Part shown: positions 44,243-52,394 of the stretch, in pieces
How positions within the stretch are numbered: the first letter of the stretch is position 1
Layout: each line of letters begins with the position of its first letter
Assembly (NCBI RefSeq): GCF_024343735.1
Contig: NZ_RJUE01000064.1
Location: 1 to 64,000, forward strand
Length of the DNA stretch: 64,000 nucleotides
Direction: 5' to 3'
Source of the DNA: Lacihabitans sp. CCS-44
Lineage (GTDB): Bacteria > Bacteroidota > Bacteroidia > Cytophagales > Spirosomataceae
Translations under genes and position numbers: made by a program
Notes under the pieces: model-generated
The model's database searches: none
What the model saw: the letters and a program-made list of their open reading frames with translations, nothing else
Told to the model about the DNA's origin: nothing

Positions 44243-44263
44243 AGCGAATCATTTTGGTTCGCT
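44243..44263. promoter_or_regulatory. Hairpin in the leader of the MFS-trehalase genes
   Basis: agcgaatc/ggttcgct (44243-44250 with 44256-44263, one wobble) is followed by a T-rich stretch 20 bases ahead of the MFS start. It may be an attenuator-like hairpin or an operator. Confidence 0.45.
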
Positions 44264-44289
44264 TTATTTTTTCCAAACACCTCTAAGCC

Positions 44290-45516
44290 ATGAACAATTG
44301 GAAACTCAAAGCTTCTCTTTTTCTTAACTATTTTGTTTTTGCCATTTTACTAAATAGTGTAGGAATAGTAATTTCTAAATCCATAAATGTATATAAAATT
44401 ACAGAAAGTAATGCGTCGGTTTTAGAAGCTTTTAAAGATCTGCCCATAGCGTTGGTGTCTTTATTGATAGCTTCTTTTTTGCCAAAACTTGGCTATAAAA
44501 AAGCCATGCTTATTGGCCTAATGATAGTCTTCTTTGGTTGTATAGGTATGTATTTGGGTAACTCCTTTCTTAGTGCCAAATTATTATTTTTGAGTATTGG
44601 TGTTAGTTTTGCCCTCATCAAACTTTCAGTCTACAGCCTTATTGGAGAAATAACCAACTCTCAGAAGGAACATACTGCCTTTATGAGCTCTATAGAAGGT
44701 TTTTTTATGATAGGAATCGCTACTGCCTATTTCCTATTTCCTTATTTCTATAGCGAAACCGACCAAAACCATTGGTTAAATGTCTATTTGGTATTGTGTG
44801 GCATGATATTGATATCTTTCGTCTTCTTAATATTTTCAGAAATTCCCAAAGACAAATTAATAGAAGTGACCTCTATCAAAGAAGACTTACAAGCTTCTTT
44901 TAAATTAATAATACTCCCACTGGTATTGGTTTTTGTTGCGTCGGCGTTCTTCTTCGTAATGATAGAACAAGGCATAATGACTTGGCTACCAAGATTTAAT
45001 CAGAAAATATTTGCTTTCTCAGAAAAATTAAGTGTACAGATGGCTTCAATTCTGGCAGTGTCTTTGGCTTTAGGGAGGTTCTTGGCAGGCATGGTGGCAA
45101 AAAAAATATCTTGGGTAATAATTGTCATAGTCTGCTCTGTGGTATCTATTTTGATTTTGTTTTTCGTTCTTCCTCAATTAGAAGTTACCGTAAACGAAGT
45201 AAAAACAATAAATTCATTACCTGATGTACCTTACCTAGGCTATATTTTGCCTTTGATTGGTCTATTTATAGCTCCCATATACCCATTATTAAATTCGGCC
45301 GTTTTGAGCAGCTTGCCTAAAAACCTCCATTCTCCCATGTCTGGTTTGATCATAATATTTTCGGCCTTAGGCGGTACTATAGGTTCAAGAATTGTGGGAA
45401 CACTCTTTGAAATTACAGGTGGAGTTAATGCCTTTTACTTTTTATTCATTCCGATTGTGCTTTTGATTGTTTTTGTACTCAGAATTCAATCTATCATAAA
45501 AAAGCAGGTACATTAA
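44290..45516 (+). CDS. MFS transporter, probably for trehalose
   Basis: This is a 408-residue protein with twelve hydrophobic segments, a charged central loop (EIPKDKLIEVTSIKEDLQ between helices 6 and 7) and the MFS-like SFLPKLGYKKAMLIG loop between helices 2 and 3. The layout resembles the sugar:H+ symporters of the FucP/related group, though no residue fixes the substrate. It is followed 13 bases later by a cytosolic trehalase, and an AraC-type regulator is divergent, so uptake of trehalose is the simplest reading. That substrate is inference from context. Confidence 0.88.
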   Translation: MNNWKLKASLFLNYFVFAILLNSVGIVISKSINVYKITESNASVLEAFKDLPIALVSLLIASFLPKLGYKKAMLIGLMIVFFGCIGMYLGNSFLSAKLLFLSIGVSFALIKLSVYSLIGEITNSQKEHTAFMSSIEGFFMIGIATAYFLFPYFYSETDQNHWLNVYLVLCGMILISFVFLIFSEIPKDKLIEVTSIKEDLQASFKLIILPLVLVFVASAFFFVMIEQGIMTWLPRFNQKIFAFSEKLSVQMASILAVSLALGRFLAGMVAKKISWVIIVIVCSVVSILILFFVLPQLEVTVNEVKTINSLPDVPYLGYILPLIGLFIAPIYPLLNSAVLSSLPKNLHSPMSGLIIIFSALGGTIGSRIVGTLFEITGGVNAFYFLFIPIVLLIVFVLRIQSIIKKQVH

Positions 45517-45529
45517 TATTAGTTAAACA

Positions 45530-46969
45530 ATGGCAACTATTGTAGAACAAAAAAAACTTTTTGAAGCGGTTCAACTTTCAAGACTATTTGAGGACTCTAA
45601 ATCTTTCCCAGACATGGTGGCCACTAGAAATATTGAAGATATTTCCGGTGATTTTGAGAAAAAAAAAACCGAGCCAAGTTTTGACCTTAAAAAATTCATT
45701 TCCAAAAACTTTAGGAGCGTAATCCCCAAAAGCGAGACCTTCGTAACTCAACACATCGGCGACCCTGAACAACACATAATAAATTTATGGGATCATTTAA
45801 CAAAAAAAACTGAGCCTGAAAACTTGAATTCTACATATATCTCGCTCCCAAACGACTTTGTGGTACCAGGAGGTAGATTTCAAGAAACTTATTATTGGGA
45901 TAGTTATTTTACAATGCTTGGCCTTATCATTTCTAAGAAAAACGATTTGGTCTTAGGAATGATTAAGAACTTTGCTTTTTTGATAGACCAATTCGGATTT
46001 ATTCCAAATGGAAACAGAACCTATTTCCTAAGCAGATCTCAGCCTCCTTTTTTTAGCTTGATGGTAGATTTGTTGGACGACACTGAATTTTCAAATAAGC
46101 CAATTGATTTTTTAAGTCAACTAGAAAAAGAATATCTGTTTTGGATGACTAAAAGATCAATTACTATGCCGGATGGTGAGATTTTGAACCGTTATGATGA
46201 CGATAGCCCCACTCCACGACCCGAGTCTTTTATTGAAGACATTGAGCTTGCAGAAAAGTCTACGAGAAACCCAAAGGAACTTTATAGAAACATAAGAGCA
46301 GCCTGCGAATCTGGCTGGGACTTTAGCAGCAGATGGTTTGAAAAAGATGGTGACCTATCCACTATAAATACTACAAACATAGTACCCGTTGACCTAAATT
46401 GTCTTTTATTTTTCTTAGAAAAACAGCTAGCTAGTATTCATCCAACAGACGGATTACATTATTCAGAAAAAGCCCATAATCGAAAAATAGCAATCGAAAA
46501 ATACTTTTGGAACCACAACATGGGGTTTTTCTGCGACTTTGATTTGGCAAAAAAAACTGTTCGTAGTAACCTAAGTTTAGCAGGCGTTTTTCCTCTTTAT
46601 TTTAATATAGCAAATAAAATGCAAGCAGAATCTTCTGCAAAAATATTAGAGCAAAAATTCCTGAAAATTGGTGGCTTGGTGACTACCACAATTGAAAGTG
46701 GGCAACAATGGGACGCTCCGAATGGCTGGGCTCCTCTGCAATGGATGGCTTATGTTGGACTAAAAAACTACGGCTTTAAGAGTCTTGCAGATAAAATAAA
46801 AACGAACTGGATTAGATTGAACGAGACTACATTTTATAAAAACGGGAAGTTTACAGAAAAATACAATGTAGAAAGTAATCTTGCAGAAACTGGAGGTGGC
46901 GAATACCCAAATCAGGATGGTTTCGGCTGGACCAACGGAGTGTTTTTATCTTTAAAAAAAGACCACTAA
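45530..46969 (+). CDS. treF: Trehalase, GH37
   Basis: This 479-residue glycoside hydrolase family 37 enzyme splits trehalose into two glucose units. Both family signatures are present: PGGRFQETYYWDSYF (residues 113-127) and QWDAPNGWAPLQW (about 393-405). The glycine-rich GGGEYPNQDGFGWTNG is near the C-terminus, and the catalytic Asp is expected in the CESGWDFSSRW segment. No signal peptide is seen, so it is the cytosolic (TreF-like) form. It is probably cotranscribed with the MFS gene. Its stop overlaps the convergent kdsC gene by 4 bases. Confidence 0.95.
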   Translation: MATIVEQKKLFEAVQLSRLFEDSKSFPDMVATRNIEDISGDFEKKKTEPSFDLKKFISKNFRSVIPKSETFVTQHIGDPEQHIINLWDHLTKKTEPENLNSTYISLPNDFVVPGGRFQETYYWDSYFTMLGLIISKKNDLVLGMIKNFAFLIDQFGFIPNGNRTYFLSRSQPPFFSLMVDLLDDTEFSNKPIDFLSQLEKEYLFWMTKRSITMPDGEILNRYDDDSPTPRPESFIEDIELAEKSTRNPKELYRNIRAACESGWDFSSRWFEKDGDLSTINTTNIVPVDLNCLLFFLEKQLASIHPTDGLHYSEKAHNRKIAIEKYFWNHNMGFFCDFDLAKKTVRSNLSLAGVFPLYFNIANKMQAESSAKILEQKFLKIGGLVTTTIESGQQWDAPNGWAPLQWMAYVGLKNYGFKSLADKIKTNWIRLNETTFYKNGKFTEKYNVESNLAETGGGEYPNQDGFGWTNGVFLSLKKDH

Positions 46970-47484
46970 AATATCTTCATCCATTTCCCTTGGGCTTTCA
47001 TTACAAGCTCTATGACATCTCTAACAGCTCCATTTCCACCAGAAACCGGAGAAATATAATCGCTTATGCTTTTAACTTCTTCAGTAGCATCGGCTGGGCA
47101 GCATGCTAAAACTTTCGTAGATTTCATGAGCAAATAATCGGGGATATCATCGCCAATGAAAAGGACTTCTTCTTCTTCAAGTTCTCTTTCTGAAATGTAT
47201 TTTTGAAAAACCGGAAGCTTCTGGTCTGTTCCGACAGATAAAAAAATATCATGAATACCCAATCCACTTAGTCTCGTAGCTATGCTCTTTTGTTTACCTC
47301 CAGAAATCACTGCCATTCTGTAGCCAGATTTCACAGCAATTTGCACTGCGTAGCCATCTCTAACGTTAAAAATCCTCTGAACATCATCCTCACCGACAAG
47401 CAAGGTAGCATCGGTAAAGACGCCATCCACATCGAATATAAAAGTTGTAATTTTGCTTAGCTTTGATTTTAGCTTGATATCCAT
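46966..47484 (-). CDS. kdsC: KdsC-type HAD phosphatase (KDO-8-phosphate phosphatase)
   Basis: This 172-residue HAD-family phosphatase lacks a cap domain, as is typical of KdsC. It releases phosphate from KDO-8-phosphate in lipopolysaccharide core synthesis. The nucleophile motif FDVDGVFTD (Asp 18, Asp 20) is followed by VRDGYAVQ, VISGGKQKSIATRL (motif II/III region) and GDDIPDYLLM (acidic motif), then DYISPVSGGNGAVRDVIELVM. Length and motifs match KdsC. A related family, phosphatases of sialic-acid-type sugars, is possible but less likely without neighbouring neu genes. Confidence 0.9.
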   Translation of the reverse strand: MDIKLKSKLSKITTFIFDVDGVFTDATLLVGEDDVQRIFNVRDGYAVQIAVKSGYRMAVISGGKQKSIATRLSGLGIHDIFLSVGTDQKLPVFQKYISERELEEEEVLFIGDDIPDYLLMKSTKVLACCPADATEEVKSISDYISPVSGGNGAVRDVIELVMKAQGKWMKIF

Positions 47485-47515
47485 AAGAGTACTTTAAGTT
47501 AAATACAAAATAAAC

Positions 47516-47543
47516 AAAAAACGACGGTTTCCCGTCGTTTTTT
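47516..47543 (-). terminator. Terminator of the HhH membrane protein gene
   Basis: A 9-bp stem aaacgacgg/ccgtcgttt (47519-47527 with 47532-47540) has A/T tails on both sides, so it could act in either direction. Confidence 0.85.
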
Positions 47544-47564
47544 ACTCTAAAATAAGAATCATAT

Positions 47565-48116
47565 TTAGGCTTTCCCCTTATTCAATTCATCTTGCCATTT
47601 TTTAAGTTCATCCCATTTGCCGTCTCTGGCCAAGGCCGATTGCTCAGGCCAAGTAGTTGGATCATGCATTTGAAATCTCGAACCTGCGGCATCTAAAATT
47701 TCTTTGATTTTTCCAACCGAGGTGGAGGCCAACTCTGCAAATGTATAAATACCTGCGTTGTTGCACAATTCCTCTATTTTAGGGCCAATGCCCTCCACAA
47801 TTTTGAGGTCATCCTTCTTGTTTGCCACTGGAGCTGCTGCAGCAGCTGGAGCTACAAAAGCTGCGGCCACTGGAGCTGCTGCTACCGCGGCAACAGTTCC
47901 AAGATCGACATTGGTTGAAGTAGAAACTTTTGATTTTCTACAAGCCTCCAATTCTCCTTCCAAGAAATTGATTCTATCTTGAAGTTCGCTTGCGTGAGAT
48001 TTTAATCTGTCACCCAGTAATTTAGAGAGTAACCACCAGAGCAATAAGCCTAAGAGCAATGCGAACAAAAATATATCCCAAGGGAAACAATTGAATAAAC
48101 ATTTAAGATTTTCCAT
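47565..48116 (-). CDS. Membrane-anchored helix-hairpin-helix protein
   Basis: From the ATG at 48116 this is 183 residues. A frame extension to 48224 overlaps the upstream gene and precedes the membrane segment, so I reject it. One N-terminal membrane helix (about 11-32, IFLFALLLGLLLWWLL) is followed by a coiled stretch and an Ala/Pro/Val linker with two runs of alanines (about 73-96). A helix-hairpin-helix domain (LKIVEGIGPKIEELCNNAGI, TFAELASTSVGKI) and a C-terminal segment with PTTWPEQ follow. This domain is shared with LSU ribosomal L21-like/5'-nuclease-like HhH proteins of Bacteroidota. It sits 25 bases after an OmpA-family gene; the two are probably cotranscribed. Confidence 0.85.
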   Translation of the reverse strand: MENLKCLFNCFPWDIFLFALLLGLLLWWLLSKLLGDRLKSHASELQDRINFLEGELEACRKSKVSTSTNVDLGTVAAVAAAPVAAAFVAPAAAAAPVANKKDDLKIVEGIGPKIEELCNNAGIYTFAELASTSVGKIKEILDAAGSRFQMHDPTTWPEQSALARDGKWDELKKWQDELNKGKA

Positions 48117-48141
48117 ATAAATTAAGATTTTTGATATTGAA

Positions 48142-48690
48142 TTATTTAATAAGTCTGATTGAAACTCGTCTGTTTTTTGCTTTATTTTCAGGTGTATCGT
48201 TTTCAACAATTGGCTCGCTTTCACCTTTACCTATTACGGTTAGGCCAGCATCTGCAAAACCATCTTTTACCAAAATAGTCTTAACAATACCCGCCCTTTT
48301 CTCCGAAAGAGCAATATTTGAGGCATCATCACCATCGCTATCGGTATGACCCGTAACACTTAGTTTTTCGTTTGGATTTTTCTCCAAATAAGCTTTTGCG
48401 GTGGTCAACCAAGTGTTAATTTCTTCGGTTCGGTTAATCGAAGACTTACCTGATTGAAAATAAACATCAAGAGGTTCAAAGAGAACTTTTTCCTCAGGAG
48501 TGAGATTAGCTTGAGTCGTGTCTTCAGCTTGTACAGTTACGGTATCTGTTACAACTGGTGTAACTGCAACCTCGGCAACAATGGCCTTTGGCTGACAATC
48601 AGGGCAGTAGTCCTTCCTGTTGCAATTCCAAAACCAACTGAAAAGTAATGACCCTAACAAAATCAGCAGCGGAATCAATAATCTATTCAT
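48142..48690 (-). CDS. OmpA-family protein with short N-terminal anchor
   Basis: This 182-residue protein has an N-terminal hydrophobic segment (5-20) ending near Cys 23, a Cys-containing linker (CPDCQPK), a Thr/Val-rich spacer and a C-terminal OmpA domain (about 70-182). That domain has VYFQSGKSSINRTEEI, VTGHTDSDGDDASNIALSEKRAG and NRRVSIRLIK. The Asp and Arg that bind diaminopimelate-containing peptidoglycan are in the SDGDDAS / SEKRAG region. It probably links the cell wall to a membrane. It is upstream of the HhH protein on the same strand. Confidence 0.88.
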   Translation of the reverse strand: MNRLLIPLLILLGSLLFSWFWNCNRKDYCPDCQPKAIVAEVAVTPVVTDTVTVQAEDTTQANLTPEEKVLFEPLDVYFQSGKSSINRTEEINTWLTTAKAYLEKNPNEKLSVTGHTDSDGDDASNIALSEKRAGIVKTILVKDGFADAGLTVIGKGESEPIVENDTPENKAKNRRVSIRLIK

Positions 48691-48872
48691 GATTAAGATA
48701 AGGGGTTAGTTATAAAACGATTTAATAATACAATTTAAAACAAATTTCAATAAAGACAATAATTTTGACGCTTAATTTAGAAAAAGTAACAGAAAAATAT
48801 CAAACGTCACTTATTAATAATCAATACTTTACTCACTAATTCAATCATTTGACAGTCTTGTATTGGAATGAC

Positions 48873-48900
48873 AAAAAAAAGGAAGCCTTATCAGGCTTCC
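48873..48900 (-). terminator. Rho-independent terminator after rho
   Basis: On the minus strand ggaagcc/ggcttcc with a 6-base loop (48881-48900) is followed by a run of eight Ts. Confidence 0.88.
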
Positions 48901-48927
48901 TCATATTTATATTTTTCAGAAAGAAAA

Positions 48928-50730
48928 TTACCTGTTCATAGTCATCAAAAACTCTTGGTTGGTTTTTGTGCCTTTCATTTTAGAAAGCAAGAATTCCATG
49001 GTTTCCATAGGATTCATGTCGGCCATGTATTTTCTCAACAACCAAACTCTCTGCAACTCGTCCTTGTCCATCAAGAGATCCTCTCTACGAGTTCCTGATG
49101 CCAATATATCAATAGAAGGGTAAACTCGCTTGTTGGCCAATCTACGATCCAACTGAAGCTCCATGTTACCAGTACCTTTGAATTCTTCAAAGATAACTTC
49201 GTCCATTTTTGAGCCTGTGTCAATCAATGCTGTAGCTACAATGGTTAGTGAACCTCCATTCTCTATTTTACGAGCAGCTCCAAAGAATCTTTTGGGCTTG
49301 TGCAATGCATTTGCATCCACACCCCCTGAAAGTATCTTACCCGATGAAGGCATTACGGTGTTGTAAGCACGGGCTAAACGGGTGATGGAGTCTAAAAGTA
49401 TAACTACGTCGTGACCTGATTCCACCAATCTTTTTGCTTTTTCTAGAACCAAATTCGACACTTTTACGTGCTTCTCGGCGGTTTCATCAAAAGTTGAAGA
49501 TATAACTTCAGCCCTCACACTTCTTTGCATATCTGTAACCTCTTCAGGACGTTCATCTATAAGAAGGATAATCAAATAAACTTCTGGGTGGTTAATTGTG
49601 ATAGCATTAGCTATTTCTTTCAATAAAACCGTTTTACCAGTTTTGGGCTGGGCAACAATCATACCCCTTTGCCCTTTTCCGATAGGTGAAAACAAGTCCA
49701 AAACACGGGTAGACATGATATCCGACCTTGTACTAAGGTTAAGTTTTTCCTGAGGAAATAATGGCGTAAGATATTCAAAAGGTATTCTGTCGCGAATTTC
49801 CTCAGTAGTTTTTCCGTTTACCGATAGTACTTTAAGTAAAGCAAAGTATTTCTCGCCGTCTTTTGGCGGACGAATAGAACCATGAATGGTATCGCCCGTT
49901 TTCAGTCCAAAAAGTTTGATTTGAGATGGTGAAACATATATATCATCAGGACTGGCAAGGTAATTATAATCTGCTGAACGCAAGAAGCCATAGCTTCCTT
50001 CACTCATGATTTCCAAAACACCAATATTTTCTATTAGGCCATCAAATTCTTTAACAAGATTATTGAACTGCTTTTTTATTGAGCGTCCGTAATCTTCTTT
50101 TCTTTTGGCGTCTTGTTTCTGCTCGTTTGTCAAAACTTCCTCGCCTGGCAAACCCAAATCTTCATCTGTAATATCCGGAATTTCTTCTATTAAATCCGAA
50201 ATATCTATTTCATCTGATAAATCTATATCGTTTATTTCGCTTGAATCTGGCTGAACATCAAGCTTCTCAGATTCTAAATTTCTATTTCCCTTAAGAACTT
50301 CAACTTTTTTATGATCTGGCTTTCTAAACTCTGGCCTTTTGAATTCCGCTATAATTGGTCTTATTTCTTCTTCTTTTGGCTCCTCTGCTGGGGTGTTCAC
50401 CAACTCCGGCGTTTCGGTGGACATGGTATCGTCTGTCACCACTCTTGTAATTCTCTTCCTTAGCCTTGGCCCCTTATCTTCGGGTTCCATAGAAAGCGGA
50501 TTTTGAGAAGGCTTCTCTGGAAACAAAGAGTCCATCTGCGGCTTTACTTTTGTCGATTTTGTAGCTTTCACTTCTACTTTTGACTCTAAAGTAGTAGGTA
50601 CTTGCTTATCAACAATTTTTTGAATAATGTCTTTTTTTGCTGCTCCCTTGTCTAATTCAATGCCTAATTCGGCTGAAATGGTTTTTAGTTCTGACAGAAG
50701 TTTTAACTTCAAATCTTCTTGGTTATACAT
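48928..50730 (-). CDS. rho: Transcription termination factor Rho
   Basis: Rho (600 residues from the ATG at 50730) is the hexameric RNA helicase that terminates transcription. The RNA-binding OB fold is at about 225-300 ([23 protein letters not shown]), Walker A is QPKTGKTV, Walker [17 protein letters not shown], and the C-terminal end is [16 protein letters not shown]. Between the N-terminal helical module (1-55) and the OB fold is a long acidic, Lys/Glu-rich insertion (about 55-215). Insertions of this kind are known in Bacteroidota Rho. An upstream in-frame TTG at 50754 is rejected. Confidence 0.96.
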   Translation of the reverse strand: MYNQEDLKLKLLSELKTISAELGIELDKGAAKKDIIQKIVDKQVPTTLESKVEVKATKSTKVKPQMDSLFPEKPSQNPLSMEPEDKGPRLRKRITRVVTDDTMSTETPELVNTPAEEPKEEEIRPIIAEFKRPEFRKPDHKKVEVLKGNRNLESEKLDVQPDSSEINDIDLSDEIDISDLIEEIPDITDEDLGLPGEEVLTNEQKQDAKRKEDYGRSIKKQFNNLVKEFDGLIENIGVLEIMSEGSYGFLRSADYNYLASPDDIYVSPSQIKLFGLKTGDTIHGSIRPPKDGEKYFALLKVLSVNGKTTEEIRDRIPFEYLTPLFPQEKLNLSTRSDIMSTRVLDLFSPIGKGQRGMIVAQPKTGKTVLLKEIANAITINHPEVYLIILLIDERPEEVTDMQRSVRAEVISSTFDETAEKHVKVSNLVLEKAKRLVESGHDVVILLDSITRLARAYNTVMPSSGKILSGGVDANALHKPKRFFGAARKIENGGSLTIVATALIDTGSKMDEVIFEEFKGTGNMELQLDRRLANKRVYPSIDILASGTRREDLLMDKDELQRVWLLRKYMADMNPMETMEFLLSKMKGTKTNQEFLMTMNR

Positions 50731-50930
50731 AGAAATTTTGTTTTGGAAAAACAATGAAGGTTGTTAAAGTACTTATGAATACATTAAAACTCTTGGTTTG
50801 AAAAAAACTTGAATATTTCGGATTTTGAAATTACGAATCGGAAGAAGTCCGTAGCAGTAATTTTGATTTCGTATGCAATTTTAAGCATTAAAATCTTTAA
50901 GAGCAAAAAAAACGACAAAAATATTAACGA

Positions 50931-51698
50931 TTACGACACTTCACCTACAAAAACAAACAATGCAGGGCCTTTTAATAAGATTTCAGAGAATTTCTGCCCT
51001 ATTTCAAAACTCACTTTAAGCTTACCTCCAAGGGTTTGTATTTTAATTTTTTGAGATAACCCTTTCTTTACCGAAGCAGCAATAGCTGCTGCAGTAACAC
51101 CAGTTCCGCACGAAAAGGTCTCGTCTTCTACGCCCCTTTCGTAAGTTCTAACTTTTATATTTTCGTCGTCGATGATTTGAACAAAATTCACATTTACTCC
51201 ACCTTTAGAAAGCCAATAGTCACTGAATCTGATGGCAGCCCCTTGGGTCTTTACATCCAAACTATCCAAATCTTCTTCAAAAATAATAAGATGTGGCGAG
51301 CCTGTGTCGAGAAAATATCCGTTGGTTTCATCAAATATTTCTTCTACATCTATCATACCCAACGAAACCTCGTCATTTTCTACCATGGCATGATGAGGTC
51401 CATCGACAGCTATAAAACTGGTTATTTTTTCAAATATCCCTAAGTCAGATGCAAACTTTACTGCACATCTTCCTCCATTGCCACACATGCTTCCCTCCTT
51501 TCCATCGGCATTGAAATACCGCATTCTGAAATCAAATCCGTCCACTTTTTCAATCAAAATCAATCCGTCCGCTCCGATTCCGAATCTTCTATGACACAGA
51601 AATTCCACATTTTTTATAGAATCGTCAAATCCTCCCTCACGATTATCGATCATCACGAAGTCATTGCCAGTTCCTTGATATTTAAAAAATTTGGTCAT
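50931..51698 (-). CDS. dapF: Diaminopimelate epimerase
   Basis: DapF (255 residues) interconverts LL- and meso-diaminopimelate for lysine and peptidoglycan. The two active-site cysteines are Cys 72 in MCGNGGRCA and Cys 197 in SCGTGVTA. The N-terminal GNDFVMID is also conserved. The enzyme needs no cofactor. It is isolated between rho and rplS on the same strand. The unassigned 51699-51893 gap holds the rplS terminator and a palindrome. Confidence 0.95.
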   Translation of the reverse strand: MTKFFKYQGTGNDFVMIDNREGGFDDSIKNVEFLCHRRFGIGADGLILIEKVDGFDFRMRYFNADGKEGSMCGNGGRCAVKFASDLGIFEKITSFIAVDGPHHAMVENDEVSLGMIDVEEIFDETNGYFLDTGSPHLIIFEEDLDSLDVKTQGAAIRFSDYWLSKGGVNVNFVQIIDDENIKVRTYERGVEDETFSCGTGVTAAAIAASVKKGLSQKIKIQTLGGKLKVSFEIGQKFSEILLKGPALFVFVGEVS

Positions 51699-51781
51699 AA
51701 AACGAAGTTTTGCTTTGGTGCTATAAAAGTAATATTATTTTGACGGAAAAAGTTCGATGGGTGACGAAGTTTGATGGGTTT

Positions 51782-51803
51782 AAGTTTGTGTGGACACAAA
51801 CTT
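51782..51803. repeat. Perfect 10-bp inverted repeat
   Basis: aagtttgtgt/acacaaactt around GG (51782-51791 with 51794-51803) lies between dapF and rplS, just outside the rplS terminator. It has no T run. Confidence 0.5.
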
Positions 51804-51810
51804 CGGCGGC

Positions 51811-51845
51811 AAAAAAAAAGTCATCTCAAAGAGATGACGTTTTTT
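51811..51845 (-). terminator. Terminator of rplS
   Basis: A perfect 8-bp stem gtcatctc/gagatgac (51820-51827 with 51831-51838) around AAA is followed on the minus strand by nine Ts. The opposite side also has Ts. Confidence 0.9.
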
Positions 51846-51893
51846 GCACAAATTATGAAAAAGCTATTACTTAAAATTATTAAGCAATGTTAC

Positions 51894-52247
51894 TTACTTT
51901 TTTAGTTCTTTGATTCTCGCAGCTTTACCATGTTTTCCTCTTAGGAAGTACAATTTAGCACGACGAACCTTACCTCTTCTAAGAACTTCGATTTTGTCAA
52001 TACTTGGTGACAAAACTGGGAAGATTCTCTCTACTCCAACACCGTTAGAAATTTTACGTACTGTAAAAGTCTCACCTGGAGTACCGAAGTTTTTTCTTTG
52101 AATCACAACACCTTGGTACAACTGAATACGCTCTTTGTTTCCTTCAAATATTTTCACAAATACGTTAACAGTGTCACCCGCCTTGAAATCAGGTAATCCA
52201 GCTCTTGAACTGCTGTATTCTGATTCTACAAACTTAATTAAATCCAT
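51894..52247 (-). CDS. rplS: Large-subunit ribosomal protein L19
   Basis: L19 (117 residues) sits at the 30S-50S interface. Family residues are visible in [26 protein letters not shown], the GVVIQRKN strand, [17 protein letters not shown] and the basic C-terminus [27 protein letters not shown]. It is monocistronic here, without trmD or rpsP neighbours, and has a strong terminator. Confidence 0.97.
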   Translation of the reverse strand: MDLIKFVESEYSSSRAGLPDFKAGDTVNVFVKIFEGNKERIQLYQGVVIQRKNFGTPGETFTVRKISNGVGVERIFPVLSPSIDKIEVLRRGKVRRAKLYFLRGKHGKAARIKELKK

Positions 52248-52394
52248 TTAATAAAAAAATTATTGATAAAAAATTTATTGAAAGTAAAGAGGCTTCTTTT
52301 AGGCTAAAAGAGGCGTTTACTGAAACGAGGTGCAAATATAATGGATTTTGCTAAATTAAAAAATTCATGGTCAGAATATTACATCATTTTTTAA

